From Paludibacteraceae bacterium (GTDB taxonomy: Bacteria; Bacteroidota; Bacteroidia; Bacteroidales; Paludibacteraceae), in the NCBI GenBank assembly GCA_017479885.1, contig JAFVBR010000002.1, positions 62,001-126,000 of the forward strand: DNA of 64,000 bases. The letters are read 5' to 3'. Positions 1-7,288 of the stretch are shown here, piece by piece. The notes under the pieces are model-generated. The model saw only the letters and a program-made list of their open reading frames with translations. It was not told the DNA's origin and made no database searches. Position 1 is the stretch's first letter. Each line of letters opens with the position of its first letter. Position numbers and translations under genes: made by a program.

Positions 1-601
1 GCGGGTCAAAGTAGAAAAGCGTGTTGCCTTTTGCTTTTAATAGGGTTTGTTGGTAGTCGCCAGTGAGTATTTCAACATTTTGCAGGAGTTCACTATCTGC
101 GTAAATGGTTGTGGGGTCGCAGATTGTGGGCGTTTCGTATTTACCGAACGGGACATTAAACAGGCCTGCTTTGTTAACTCGATACAAACCATTGAAACAG
201 GTGCGGTTGAGAAAGAAGAAAAGCGTGGTGTTGCGGATAGAGTCTAACGCCTTTGTGTTGAACTCATCACGCTTTATTAGATAAAACTCTTTGCGTGTGT
301 CCTCTGATTGCAAAGCATAATACTCTTTTTGCAGTTCTTTGAGAGATTTCACCAACTCGGACGGATTATCACGCACCACTTTGTAGCATGTAGTTAGGTC
401 GGGGTTGATGTCGTTGATAATGGCTGATTTGATGTTGGAGTGTGTCTGTAACATATAGAAGAGCATTGCTCCTCCGCCTACGAACGGCTCAATGTAAGTG
501 ACATTCTCCCATCGGTCAAAGTCAGCAGGAAGCAGGGCTTCGAGTTGGTCAATGAGTTGTGTTTTTCCTCCGACCCATTTGACGAATGGTTTAGCTTTCA
601 T
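1..601 (-). CDS. Dam-type (class D12) DNA adenine-N6 methyltransferase, partial
   Basis: The frame is open from an ATG at 601 to the window edge, about 200 residues. It opens with KPFVKWVGGKTQL (the AdoMet-site motif of D12 methylases), then EPFVGGGA (motif I, residues about 39-46), NDIN, and the family's hallmark stretch FLNRTCFNGLYR followed by FNVPFG. It is cut at FDP, where the catalytic DPPY begins, so the active site lies off the window. These enzymes methylate adenine in short palindromes such as GATC, alone or beside a restriction enzyme; the partner, if any, lies to the left. The ATG is chosen because the motif starts at residue 5 and a promoter lies 200 bp upstream. Its leader carries an operator-like palindrome resembling those of the nearby WYL-regulated operons. 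The family call is secure; specificity is unknown. Confidence 0.93.
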   Translation of the reverse strand, partial: MKAKPFVKWVGGKTQLIDQLEALLPADFDRWENVTYIEPFVGGGAMLFYMLQTHSNIKSAIINDINPDLTTCYKVVRDNPSELVKSLKELQKEYYALQSEDTRKEFYLIKRDEFNTKALDSIRNTTLFFFLNRTCFNGLYRVNKAGLFNVPFGKYETPTICDPTTIYADSELLQNVEILTGDYQQTLLKAKGNTLFYFDP

Positions 602-764
602 TGTATTTCAATTTTTTAATGCTTATATCCCATTAGCATTCACTCCGTCTAATCTCTGTTTCCAATTTGAAAGTTCCGAATTTTCAAGTAGTCAGAAATC
701 AAACGACAAGCAAACGCCTTTCGTTAAATATGTTATGTTTTGTCTTTTACGAGAGAGTTATTTT

Positions 765-780
765 GTGCAACGCTTTGCAC
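765..780. promoter_or_regulatory. Operator-like palindrome GTGCAA-N4-TTGCAC in the methylase leader
   Basis: Same two 6-bp arms as the palindromes at 7279-7295 and 11017-11033, but with a 4-nt rather than 5-nt spacer. It lies just downstream of the putative methylase promoter on the minus strand, where a bound protein could block transcription. The different spacer lowers confidence that it is the same site. Confidence 0.4.
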
Positions 781-800
781 ACTCTGTCAAAAAGACATTG

Positions 801-831
801 CAAAAGTACAAAAAATATAGCACTTATGCAA
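801..831 (-). promoter_or_regulatory. Bacteroidota-type promoter for the methylase
   Basis: Read on the minus strand there is TTG (829-831), a 20-bp gap and TACTTTTG (801-808), matching the -33/-7 pattern of this phylum. It would give a leader of roughly 190 nt before the methylase ATG at 601. Confidence 0.55.
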
Positions 832-846
832 TTATATGATTAGTCT

Positions 847-1179
847 TTAGTTATTTTCGTTTGAAATTTGATTTGTTAGTTTTGCTATAATATAGCCTCG
901 TAGGGTTTTATATCGTTTTGGCTCTTTTTGTGCGTTGAATTGTTCTTGCCAATTGGCGCGGCGTTGCGGGTCGGTGAGTTCAATGGTGGCTTGGGCTACG
1001 GCTTGGCGGAAATTGTTGTTAAGGTCGTGCTGGTGGGCAGTGATTTTCTTTGGGTCTTTGCGCTTGGGGTAGTGAGATACTACCGTTGCGCCAAGTCGGT
1101 TGGCGTAATAGATTTCACTTTCGCTGTCAAGGCTGCCGCGAATGCTATTAAACGGAACTTCTAAATCTGCCTTTGCCAT
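847..1179 (-). CDS. Uncharacterised small protein (110 aa)
   Basis: Function unknown. The pattern is a short N-terminal beta stretch (LEVPFNSIRGSL), a hydrophobic segment ending in VVSHYPKRK, then a helical half with FRQAVAQATIEL, a DPQRR turn and a C-terminal YKTLRGYI helix. This layout recalls a common family of roughly 110-140-residue Bacteroidota and prophage-associated proteins with no assigned role. A longer, broken relative lies at 2872-3566 and shares the LE(V)VPF start, the DP turn and the YRTL/YKTL ending. No signal peptide or membrane segment. Upstream sit four 11-bp tandem repeats that may be regulatory. It faces the same way as the methylase but is separated by a promoter. Confidence 0.7.
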   Translation of the reverse strand: MAKADLEVPFNSIRGSLDSESEIYYANRLGATVVSHYPKRKDPKKITAHQHDLNNNFRQAVAQATIELTDPQRRANWQEQFNAQKEPKRYKTLRGYIIAKLTNQISNENN

Positions 1180-1270
1180 GGTTGTATTATTATCGTGCTA
1201 TAGGGATTGAGATATATCGAAATATCGAATGTATCTTTTTAGTTGTTCTTTTCTCTTAATATAGTTCTTA

Positions 1271-1313
1271 TCTTTTGCCGTCCTTTTGCCGTCCTTTTGC
1301 CGTGTTTTTGCCG
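1271..1313. repeat. Four tandem 11-bp repeats (iteron-like)
   Basis: The unit TCCTTTTGCCG is repeated four times with slight variation (first unit 10 bp, last unit TGTTTTTGCCG). The spacing is one helical turn, typical of protein-binding iterons. It lies about 90-135 bp upstream of the 110-aa gene at 847-1179. A 62-residue ORF over it is best explained by the repeats themselves. The rest of 1180-1417 holds only this and the terminator below. Confidence 0.75.
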
Positions 1314-1365
1314 TAGATAATTGCTCGGTAGTATCGTAAGGTCGGCAAACTACTTTCGTTGGTAC

Positions 1366-1406
1366 TAAAAAATAATGCAAGGGCATACCTTATTATATGC
1401 CCTTGC
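1366..1406 (-). terminator. Rho-independent terminator after the decayed mutB copy
   Basis: An 11-bp perfect stem (GCAAGGGCATA at 1377-1387, complement at 1396-1406) with an 8-nt loop is followed, on the minus strand, by a T-rich run (A-run at 1367-1375 on the plus strand). It sits 12 bp after the stop codon of the truncated mutB copy and is probably the original mutB terminator. Confidence 0.8.
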
Positions 1407-1783
1407 ATGGATAGAAATTACTCCTGCATCAGCAGTTGCATGACAACCTTTGCGCTGTAGGCGACCGGGGTGCCGGGGCCAAAGATGGCGGCGACGCCGG
1501 CTTTGTAGAGGAAGTCGTAGTCCTGTGCCGGTATGACACCGCCGGCGGCAACGAGGATATCCTCACGGCCGAGTTTCTTGAGTTCGGCTATCACCTGCGG
1601 AATCAGAGTCTTATGACCTGCTGCAAGAGACGAGACACCTAATACGTGAACGTCGTTCTCCACGGCCTGTTTGGCAGCCTCTTCCGGAGTCTGGAACAAC
1701 GGACCCATATCCACATCAAAACCGCAGTCGGCATAGCCTGTGGCAACGACTTTAGCACCACGGTCATGGCCGTCCTGACCCAT

Positions 1784-1825
1784 CGCACGGGGTCCCCAAA
1801 GAGCTTCGCTCGCATGGGGTGTCAT
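1784..1825. repeat. 42-bp palindromic mini-insertion (CACCCC...GGGGACCCCG type)
   Basis: Absent from intact mutB and flanked by a repeated CAT. On the minus strand it reads CACCCCA, an inner GAGC-gaa-GCTC hairpin, then TGGGGACCCCG, so CCCCA pairs with TGGGG around the inner hairpin. The insertion is in frame. Compare the insertion at 1881-1934, which has the same ends but a different inner hairpin. Confidence 0.75.
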
Positions 1826-1880
1826 ATTGGCTATCATAATACGGGGCTGACGACCCTCTTTCTTGGCAAACTCTGCCGTC

Positions 1881-1934
1881 AACAGCACCCCACGACAAAC
1901 GCTTCGCTGGTTTGTTGCGGGGACCCCGCAAGAC
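1881..1934. repeat. About 54-bp palindromic mini-insertion (CACCCC...GGGGACCCCG type)
   Basis: It replaces about 8 bp of intact mutB. On the plus strand it runs CACCCCA, an inner CAAAC...GTTTG hairpin, then GGGGACCCCGC. The outer arms match the insertion at 1784-1825 (in opposite orientation) while the inner hairpin does not, as expected of a structural mobile palindrome. Confidence 0.7.
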
Positions 1935-2286
1935 TGGCCTCCTTGAAGTCGTCGTCGTTCTTCGTTCCTGCTGCGTACACGCCTGATATAGTTCTAATGG
2001 TTGCTTTATAACGACCTACGACTTTCTCGCAGGCATCTGATATTTCGCCCAATGTGGCACGGAGTCCGGCTGCCTTGACAGCTAGTGCAAGGAGGTTCTC
2101 ACCCTTGCCACCATCTGCCCATGCCTGAACAGAAGCGGTAATCTCCTTCAAGGCTTCTTGTACGGCTGCCTCGTCGCGATGAGCGCGGAGGTCTTTCAGA
2201 CGAGCCACCTGCTGTTCGCGAACGGCGGTGTTGTCAATCTCGAGGATGTCGATAGGATCTTCATGCTCAAGACGATACTCGTTGAT

Positions 2287-2378
2287 ATCCGAGAAAGTCT
2301 TGTGCAAGAGCGAGTGTAAGTCCCGAAGGGCTTACGCAACTCGCCGAAGCCAAGACTGGCAATATCGCAGATGTTGAA
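2287..2378. repeat. Two-hairpin mini-element, copy 1
   Basis: A 92-bp insertion in the decayed mutB copy. Hairpin I nests three stems: GTCTTG/CAAGAC (2297-2302, 2351-2356), GCGAG/CTCGC (2310-2314, 2340-2344) and GTAAG/CTTAC (2316-2320, 2331-2335). Hairpin II is CAATATC/GATGTTG (2360-2366, 2370-2376). Copy 2 at 2893-2968 has the same layout with compensatory changes in two stems. Confidence 0.85.
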
Positions 2379-2650
2379 TCTTCTGCGTGCCGGAGTCAAT
2401 ACGCGCCTGAGTGCGTGCAGCGGCTTCTTCGATACGCATCTTGGGGATACCGGTCTCGAGAGCGGCACCCATAGCCTCGATGCAAGAATAACTTACTTCA
2501 TCATGTTAATGTTCACTTTGCCTAAAGAAAAGCCAAATAACATACCATGAAACCATCCCTTTAGACATTGCAAAATTACAAATTATTTCTCAACTCCGCA
2601 ACAAATCACCCAAAAATCTTCAAATCAGGCGAAAAAGCACAGCAAATCTC

Positions 2651-2681
2651 TTGCATATATCTGAATAAAGCAGTATCTTTG
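2651..2681 (+). promoter_or_regulatory. Bacteroidota-type promoter
   Basis: TTG at 2651-2653, a 20-bp gap and TATCTTTG at 2674-2681. It points towards the broken gene at 2872-3566, about 190 bp downstream. Nothing else is recognisable in 2487-2871; a short ORF at 2568 crosses this promoter and is not believed. Confidence 0.6.
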
Positions 2682-2892
2682 CAGCATATTTTGAGCAATA
2701 TAGAGCGGGTGATTAGCGGGATGTTAGCGCGAAGTTACCGCGTTAATCCACTGACCACACAGTAGGCACACAATACCCAAAGAACAGGAACAACATCAAA
2801 TCAGCGGCTTAACACTATCATAATCCGCCAATAACACCGACACAACATAAACCCCAAAACACAATACCACTATGGCAATAGTAAATCTCGAA

Positions 2893-2968
2893 ATCTTGTG
2901 CAAGTGCGAGCGTGAGTTTGCTCACACTGCTCGCCGCCGCCAAGATTGGCAACATCCAAGATGTTGAA
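2893..2968. repeat. Two-hairpin mini-element, copy 2
   Basis: A 76-bp insertion after codon 7 of the broken gene, flanked by GAA on both sides. Hairpin I: ATCTTG/CAAGAT (2893-2898, 2941-2946), GCGAG/CTCGC (2906-2910, 2930-2934), GTGAG/CTCAC (2912-2916, 2921-2925). Hairpin II: CAACATC/GATGTTG (2950-2956, 2960-2966). Copy 1 has GTCTTG/CAAGAC and GTAAG/CTTAC at the same stems, so base pairs covary. Confidence 0.85.
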
Positions 2969-3073
2969 GTCCCGTTTGCGGAAGTCCACGGCACACTTGT
3001 ACGCAATGGCATTATTCATCGTCAAAAGAAATATAAAGACGACAACGGCAAAGTTATCTTTGAAGGCAAGCAG

Positions 3074-3179
3074 GTGAAGCGAAACAGCCGCACCGAGCGA
3101 AAGCCGGTGGCTTGAGCGAGGAGTAAGTGCGGCGCGCGAGTTTGAAAAGTCCCCACTTTTCAAACATAGAACGCCATAA
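3074..3179. repeat. Second, unrelated two-hairpin insertion in the same broken gene
   Basis: About 105 bp interrupt the reading frame after GKQ. Hairpin I has GCCGCAC/GTGCGGC (3087-3093, 3127-3133) around AAGCC/GGCTT (3101-3105, 3109-3113). Hairpin II is a perfect 11-bp stem, GTTTGAAAAGT with a CCCC loop (3140-3165). The layout (nested hairpin, then simple hairpin) is like copies 1 and 2, but the sequence is different. The exact ends are uncertain by a few bases. Confidence 0.65.
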
Positions 3180-3600
3180 TATGCTGTCCGCCATCCACGC
3201 GACTACAAGAAGAACCCGCCGCAGGGCGAGAAACTCCGCAATATCAACATCTTTCGCGAAGCCAACCACCTCACCACCGAACTCATCCACCTTGACCAAG
3301 AACTGAGAGCCGCCCAACTTTCCGACAATCCCGAAGCAGCCATCCAAGTCATTCTCCAAGACCCGCAAAAACAAGAGCAGGCCGCTCTTCTTGCAGACTA
3401 CAAATCCCGCTTCAAGAAACAAATCCGCAAACCCGACCCGCAAGCCCCCATAGACCCGAACACGCGCAAAAGAAAGCAATACCGCACCCTCAACACCTTC
3501 ATCCGCGCCATGATTTACCAAGACATCAAAGCACAAGACCATCACAAAGCACAGATTAACACATAAAATCACCCTAAAACGGCACAAAATTCAATAATTA

Positions 3601-3632
3601 TTTGCGAATCTGCAAAAAAAGCAGTAAATTTG
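3601..3632 (+). promoter_or_regulatory. Bacteroidota-type promoter of the ATPase/nuclease pair
   Basis: TTTG (3601-3604), 20 bp, TAAATTTG (3625-3632). Transcription would start near 3639, so the ATG at 3651, not an upstream TTG at 3630, is the usable start. Confidence 0.75.
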
Positions 3633-3650
3633 CAAGCAAATTTTGTGGAT

Positions 3651-4859
3651 ATGAAAAGAATATATGTAGAGAATTTTGGTCCTGTTCAAAAGGCAGAACT
3701 TGAATTGCGAAATATTAATCTATTGATAGGAGAACAATCAGTAGGTAAGAGTACTTTGGCAAAACTCATTACCATCCTAACAGATTATACCTGTTTAGGA
3801 CTGATTATGGTTGGAGATTATGCCTATTGGCTCGGAAAATTAGAAGAATATGGATTGGATATCTACAAAGATAATAATTATACAATAAAGTATGATTTAG
3901 ATGAGGATAGTAATTATTTTCATTTTGAAATTTATAAGAATAAGATAGATGCGTATGTTATCAAAAATGGGGAACGCTCAACCAATCGAGATGTCATTGT
4001 GCAAGAGTTGTTATCAATGAAGCCATTTTACCATGATGAGATCTTTGATAAAGTAAATAATTTGCTTTCGTCTCCTACCGACAATAGTGATATTGGGAAA
4101 GCAATAGAGTTAATGTACAGCTCGTTATATATACCAGCCGAGCGCATTATTTATTCTGTTGTATCACGTTTGATGCCGGCTTTGACATTGGCAAAATCCA
4201 CAGTTCCTAAAAACCTGTTGCGCTTTATGGTGGATTTGGAAAATGCAAAAGCAACCTATCCACAACTTGAAATGCCACTGCTTGATATTTCGTATTTCAA
4301 AGAAAATTCAGATGACTACTTTATCATAAATACAACAAAGCAGAAATACCTATTATCATCTGCTTCCTCTGGTATTCAATCAACTTTGCCTTTGTTGCTT
4401 GTTTTGAAATACGCCATTGAAAAGAAAGAATACTCTTCATTTGTGGTTGAAGAACCGGAATGTAATTTGTTTCCTGAAAAGCAAGTAGAATTGCTTAAGC
4501 ATATTATTTTACTTGTTAAAAGCGAGAACCGGACATTAACCATTACCACCCATAGCCCTTATCTGTTGTCTGCTTTGAATAACTATCTGTTTGCAGGTAC
4601 ATTAGTTGCTAAATACGGAAGCAAAATAAATCCTTTCATAGATAATGTTTTACCATTGAAACAAATACTCAAGCCAAATGAATGTTCAGTATATTCATTG
4701 GGAGAAGACATAAATGGTAAGGGAATATATTGCAAATCTCTATTAAACGAGAAAACAGGAATGATTGATTTCAATTCATTAGATGGAATCTCGGAGAAGA
4801 TGGGCGATGAATTTGCACGCTTAAAGAATGCATATATTCAAATGAAACATCAAAGATAG
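3651..4859 (+). CDS. ABC/OLD-like AAA ATPase, probable defence ATPase
   Basis: A soluble 402-residue ATPase of the SMC/RecF-like class found in many anti-phage modules. Walker A is GEQSVGKS (residues 27-34); an ABC-signature-like SSGIQST lies before the Walker B stretch FVVEEPE (about 264-270); a switch histidine sits in TITTHSPYLLSAL (about His301). The short middle lacks a long coiled coil, unlike true SMC proteins, and no TOPRIM domain follows, unlike full OLD nucleases. The ATG at 3651 is used because the promoter ends at 3632. It is followed after 11 bp by a gene with a PD-(D/E)XK-like motif, so the two probably act as an ATPase sensor with a nuclease effector. AT-rich, unlike the mutAB core. 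The exact system type is not recognised. Confidence 0.85.
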   Translation: MKRIYVENFGPVQKAELELRNINLLIGEQSVGKSTLAKLITILTDYTCLGLIMVGDYAYWLGKLEEYGLDIYKDNNYTIKYDLDEDSNYFHFEIYKNKIDAYVIKNGERSTNRDVIVQELLSMKPFYHDEIFDKVNNLLSSPTDNSDIGKAIELMYSSLYIPAERIIYSVVSRLMPALTLAKSTVPKNLLRFMVDLENAKATYPQLEMPLLDISYFKENSDDYFIINTTKQKYLLSSASSGIQSTLPLLLVLKYAIEKKEYSSFVVEEPECNLFPEKQVELLKHIILLVKSENRTLTITTHSPYLLSALNNYLFAGTLVAKYGSKINPFIDNVLPLKQILKPNECSVYSLGEDINGKGIYCKSLLNEKTGMIDFNSLDGISEKMGDEFARLKNAYIQMKHQR

Positions 4860-4870
4860 GATTTTGCGTT

Positions 4871-5473
4871 ATGGATTTTAATATCATCAAGAGAATCAAA
4901 TTGAAGGATGCATTTAGTGGCAATGCTAAATTTGAGGATGTCATCAGCGATGAGGACTACTTAAGGGAATTGTTTGAATTTAGCAACAGAGGAACTGCCT
5001 ATGTTTTTGATGATTCCGAAATAGGACACTCTACCTTCACTTTGGATACAAGAGGTATCGGGCGCGACAGAGTTCTGGTCATAAAGAATAGACATCACAA
5101 GGACATATTCCTTTGGCATATTGATGGCGTATTGTATGCAAAAAATACTAAATGCGATTGTGCCATTCTTACCGATAAGGAACTTATATTTGCAGAGTTT
5201 AAGGCCAATGCTGAAAATCAGACTGACGAAGCTATTATACACAATTTTATCAAAGCAAAAGAGCAACTTCTATCTACAATCACGGATATAAAGAATAAAT
5301 GTAGTGCCGCTGGTGTAGAGTTGGAAGATATGCTACATCTGGAAGCGTATGCTATCTTTAATCAAACAGTTCCTGATGGAAGTGCCTACCGAAAAAACAT
5401 ATCAGCAGAGTTTTGGCTTCAATCGGATGGAATAGACTTGAAGTTTGAGAATGAGAAAAAACTTATAAATTAG
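4871..5473 (+). CDS. Putative PD-(D/E)XK-type nuclease, partner of the upstream ATPase
   Basis: A 200-residue soluble protein I do not recognise as a named family. Around Asp96 the segment CDCAIL is followed 12 residues later by EFK (Glu109, Lys111), giving the D-x(n)-ExK arrangement of PD-(D/E)XK nucleases inside a beta-rich stretch (LWHIDGVLYA... KELIFAEFKA). The C-terminal half is helical, with a long segment between 115 and 160. The spacing of 11 bp from the ATPase gene implies one transcript. Role by inference: a DNA- or RNA-cutting effector gated by the ATPase. The nuclease call rests on one short motif and needs profile confirmation. Confidence 0.6.
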   Translation: MDFNIIKRIKLKDAFSGNAKFEDVISDEDYLRELFEFSNRGTAYVFDDSEIGHSTFTLDTRGIGRDRVLVIKNRHHKDIFLWHIDGVLYAKNTKCDCAILTDKELIFAEFKANAENQTDEAIIHNFIKAKEQLLSTITDIKNKCSAAGVELEDMLHLEAYAIFNQTVPDGSAYRKNISAEFWLQSDGIDLKFENEKKLIN

Positions 5474-5479
5474 ACTTAT

Positions 5480-5779
5480 ATGACTTATCCTGATTCTAAG
5501 AAAATCCAACAATATAATGCTAACATTGCATATCATACTGCACCATTACTGGAAAAGTTGGGCATTGCAATTGATTATAACTTAAATGTACTAACAACAG
5601 ATGATGATGTCAATCACATGATTGATGCTATGGCTGCAATCTATAAGAGAAATGTTGAAAGCAATCTATATTATACTCCTGAGCAGAAAGAATCTCTGCA
5701 ACATCAATGTGATGTAAATGCAGAAGCATGGAAACAATTAAACAACAGAATTACTAACAATACCCCCATCCGACTATGA
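5480..5779 (+). CDS. Uncharacterised 99-aa protein
   Basis: Function unknown. It starts 6 bp after the nuclease-like gene and so belongs to the same transcript. The sequence is mainly helical and polar (LLEKLGIAIDYNLNV, then VNHMIDAMAAIYKRNVE), with no signal peptide, membrane segment or metal-binding motif. It could be a small accessory or regulatory subunit of the ATPase/nuclease module, but position is the only evidence for that. Confidence 0.6.
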   Translation: MTYPDSKKIQQYNANIAYHTAPLLEKLGIAIDYNLNVLTTDDDVNHMIDAMAAIYKRNVESNLYYTPEQKESLQHQCDVNAEAWKQLNNRITNNTPIRL

Positions 5780-5808
5780 TAAAATAACATAGTAAAACAT
5801 ACATATAC

Positions 5809-5835
5809 TTAATAGCGTTGTACTTAGTAGCGTTG
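5809..5835. repeat. Direct repeat TTArTAGCGTTG, 15-bp period
   Basis: Two 12-bp copies (5809-5820 and 5824-5835; 11 of 12 identical) lie in the 129-bp gap before the gene at 5909. A tandem site of this spacing could bind a regulator; nothing more can be said. Confidence 0.55.
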
Positions 5836-5908
5836 CGCTGAAATACATTATTCACAAAATGATAGATCTATGGAGTGCTGCTAATTACTTTTTTACTTAG
5901 CAAAAACT

Positions 5909-6250
5909 ATGCTTGAAACCATATTCCACTTGATATTAGATTATTCCTTTGCCATTAAGGAGTATAATGCGCACAAAGCAGAAATCGCAGAAAAATTACC
6001 AGCTGTGTATCAATATGTAGAACAAATCATTGAAATAGAAACAGGGCAAAGAAGTTGCATTGAAGAACATATCATTGACGATGCTTTTGATTGTGTAAAA
6101 CATTTCCGAGAAGAAAAATGCGAACAAGATAATACACTTACTGACAAGCAAAAATCATTATTAAAGGATGGTATAAAAGTTGATACGCAAATCCGCTTAC
6201 AAATATCAAAAGAACTTCTTAAATCTCATAACCTTTTATCACAATTCTAA
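5909..6250 (+). CDS. Uncharacterised 113-aa helical protein
   Basis: Function unknown. Predicted all-helical and acidic in its first half, with a lysine-rich last third (DKQKSLLKDGIKVDTQ). It contains no recognisable catalytic motif, signal peptide or membrane segment. It ends only 6 bp before the WYL regulator, so the two are probably co-transcribed from a promoter in the gap 5780-5908, which holds a 15-bp-spaced direct repeat. The tight linkage suggests a role in the same regulatory circuit. Confidence 0.55.
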   Translation: MLETIFHLILDYSFAIKEYNAHKAEIAEKLPAVYQYVEQIIEIETGQRSCIEEHIIDDAFDCVKHFREEKCEQDNTLTDKQKSLLKDGIKVDTQIRLQISKELLKSHNLLSQF

Positions 6251-6256
6251 ACACTC

Positions 6257-7288
6257 ATGGCGCAAGACACAAATCACCGAAAGAATAATAAATACCAACG
6301 CTCTCGCTGCCGTGCGTTGGATAAATGTCTGCGCAACCCATACAAACGATACTACATTGAGAATTTGATTGAGGCTTGCAGTAAAGCACTCACCGCTGAA
6401 TATGGCGAGCCACAATTGCCTATAACCGTCAGCCGCCGCACAGTCATAGACGACCTCAATTATATGGAAAGCGAGGCTGGTTTCTCTGCTGATATTGAGC
6501 ATATAAAAGATGGTAAGCGCACATATTATCGCTATGCCGACCCTAATTTTTCTATTAACAATATCCCTCTTACCGATGACGAGATGCAGAAACTGCAAGA
6601 GACCATACTTGTGCTTGATCGTTTCCGCTCACAGTTGCCATGGGTAACAGAACTACTTACCGAACTACAAACAAAGTTCCATATAGATGGTCACACAGAG
6701 CAAATCATCGGTTTTGAGAGTAATGAATATGTTGAAGGACTTAACTATTTAGAACCACTATTTCAGTATATTACTAACGAGCAAGCCATCAATCTGGTCT
6801 ATCAACCTTTTTGCAAACAACCAATCCATTGGACTTTGCACCCTTATTATATTAAGCAGTACAACAATCGTTGGTTTCTTTTCGCACTCAATAACGACAC
6901 ACAGCAGATTACCAATGTGCCGCTTGATAGAATTGTAGCCATTGAACAAGCAAAGACAAAATACATCCCCAATCAAGATATTGATTTCAGTGAGTATTTC
7001 GAAGATGTAATAGGTGTTACAATCCCCGATGCACCCGTGGAGACTATTACGCTTCGTTTCGCTCCACAACGTTTCCCTTACGAACTTTCCAAAGCCATAC
7101 ATCCCTCGCGCATCGTCAAGGACAAAGAGAATGGTATTGTGCAGATTAAGGTAATTCCTAACAAAGAACTAATATCACAATTATTATGGTTTGGCAATGA
7201 TGTGGAAGTGCTTGAACCCGCCTCCGTTCGCCAAGAAATACAACGAAAAATTGAAAAAATGCACAATCTCTACCACCAGTGCAAATAG
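6257..7288 (+). CDS. WYL-domain transcriptional regulator
   Basis: A 343-residue DNA-binding regulator. The first ~90 residues form a winged-helix-type N-terminus (ITVSRRTVIDDLNYME is the likely recognition region). The WYL ligand domain follows, with the diagnostic HPYYIKQYNNRWFLFAL (about 193-209), and the C-terminal WCX extension ends in LLWFGNDVEVLEP. WYL proteins commonly control phage-defence loci and are thought to sense nucleic acid or nucleotides. Its stop codon overlaps a perfect palindrome GTGCAA-N5-TTGCAC that is repeated before the operon at 11,078, so it probably binds there and controls both downstream transcripts. The family call is strong; the target site is an inference. Confidence 0.9.
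   Translation: MAQDTNHRKNNKYQRSRCRALDKCLRNPYKRYYIENLIEACSKALTAEYGEPQLPITVSRRTVIDDLNYMESEAGFSADIEHIKDGKRTYYRYADPNFSINNIPLTDDEMQKLQETILVLDRFRSQLPWVTELLTELQTKFHIDGHTEQIIGFESNEYVEGLNYLEPLFQYITNEQAINLVYQPFCKQPIHWTLHPYYIKQYNNRWFLFALNNDTQQITNVPLDRIVAIEQAKTKYIPNQDIDFSEYFEDVIGVTIPDAPVETITLRFAPQRFPYELSKAIHPSRIVKDKENGIVQIKVIPNKELISQLLWFGNDVEVLEPASVRQEIQRKIEKMHNLYHQCK

Larger units (their letters stand above)
1418..2486 (-). pseudogene. mutB: 5'-truncated, decayed copy of methylmalonyl-CoA mutase large subunit (mutB 3' part)
   Basis: The sequence is near-identical over long stretches to intact mutB (aligning to 12,711-13,770), still ending in the B12-binding domain with DGHDRG and a correct stop. It lacks the whole catalytic barrel N-terminus and begins abruptly at 2486. 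Four lesions are visible: an in-frame 240-bp deletion between two AGCGGCA repeats; a 92-bp hairpin insertion at 2287-2378 that brings an in-frame stop; a palindromic insertion near 1881-1934; and an in-frame 42-bp insertion at 1784-1825 adding 14 residues next to the B12 motif. It cannot make an enzyme. Its position beyond the island, with a good terminator, fits a duplication made when the island integrated by homologous recombination into mutB. Confidence 0.93.
2872..3566 (+). pseudogene. Broken gene for a small uncharacterised protein, split by two hairpin insertions
   Basis: Three blocks of one reading frame are separated by insertions. Residues MAIVNLE (2872-2892) are followed by a 76-bp mini-element; VPFAEVHG through FEGKQ (2969-3073) by about 105 bp of a second element; then YAVRHPRDYKKNPPQGE to the TAA (3180-3566). 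The first insertion shifts frame by one base. Joined, the product would be about 170 residues, related to the intact 110-aa protein at 847-1179 (shared LE-VPF start, DP turn, YRTL helix) but with an extra charged middle. Function unknown. The coding parts look little decayed, so the insertions may be recent. Confidence 0.8.

Noticed and set aside
498..839. 113-aa plus-strand ORF
   Set aside because: It overlaps the start of the methylase gene in antisense, then the promoter and leader; no protein-like composition or start signal.
1198..1386. 62-aa minus-strand ORF
   Set aside because: It runs across the 11-bp tandem repeats and the terminator stem; its sequence is a product of those and looks like no protein.
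2568..2765. 65-aa plus-strand ORF
   Set aside because: It contains the promoter at 2651-2681 and has no homologous-looking segments.
3630..3650. TTG start giving seven extra residues to the first ATPase
   Set aside because: The TTG lies inside the -7 element TAAATTTG, upstream of the likely transcription start; the ATG at 3651 fits better.
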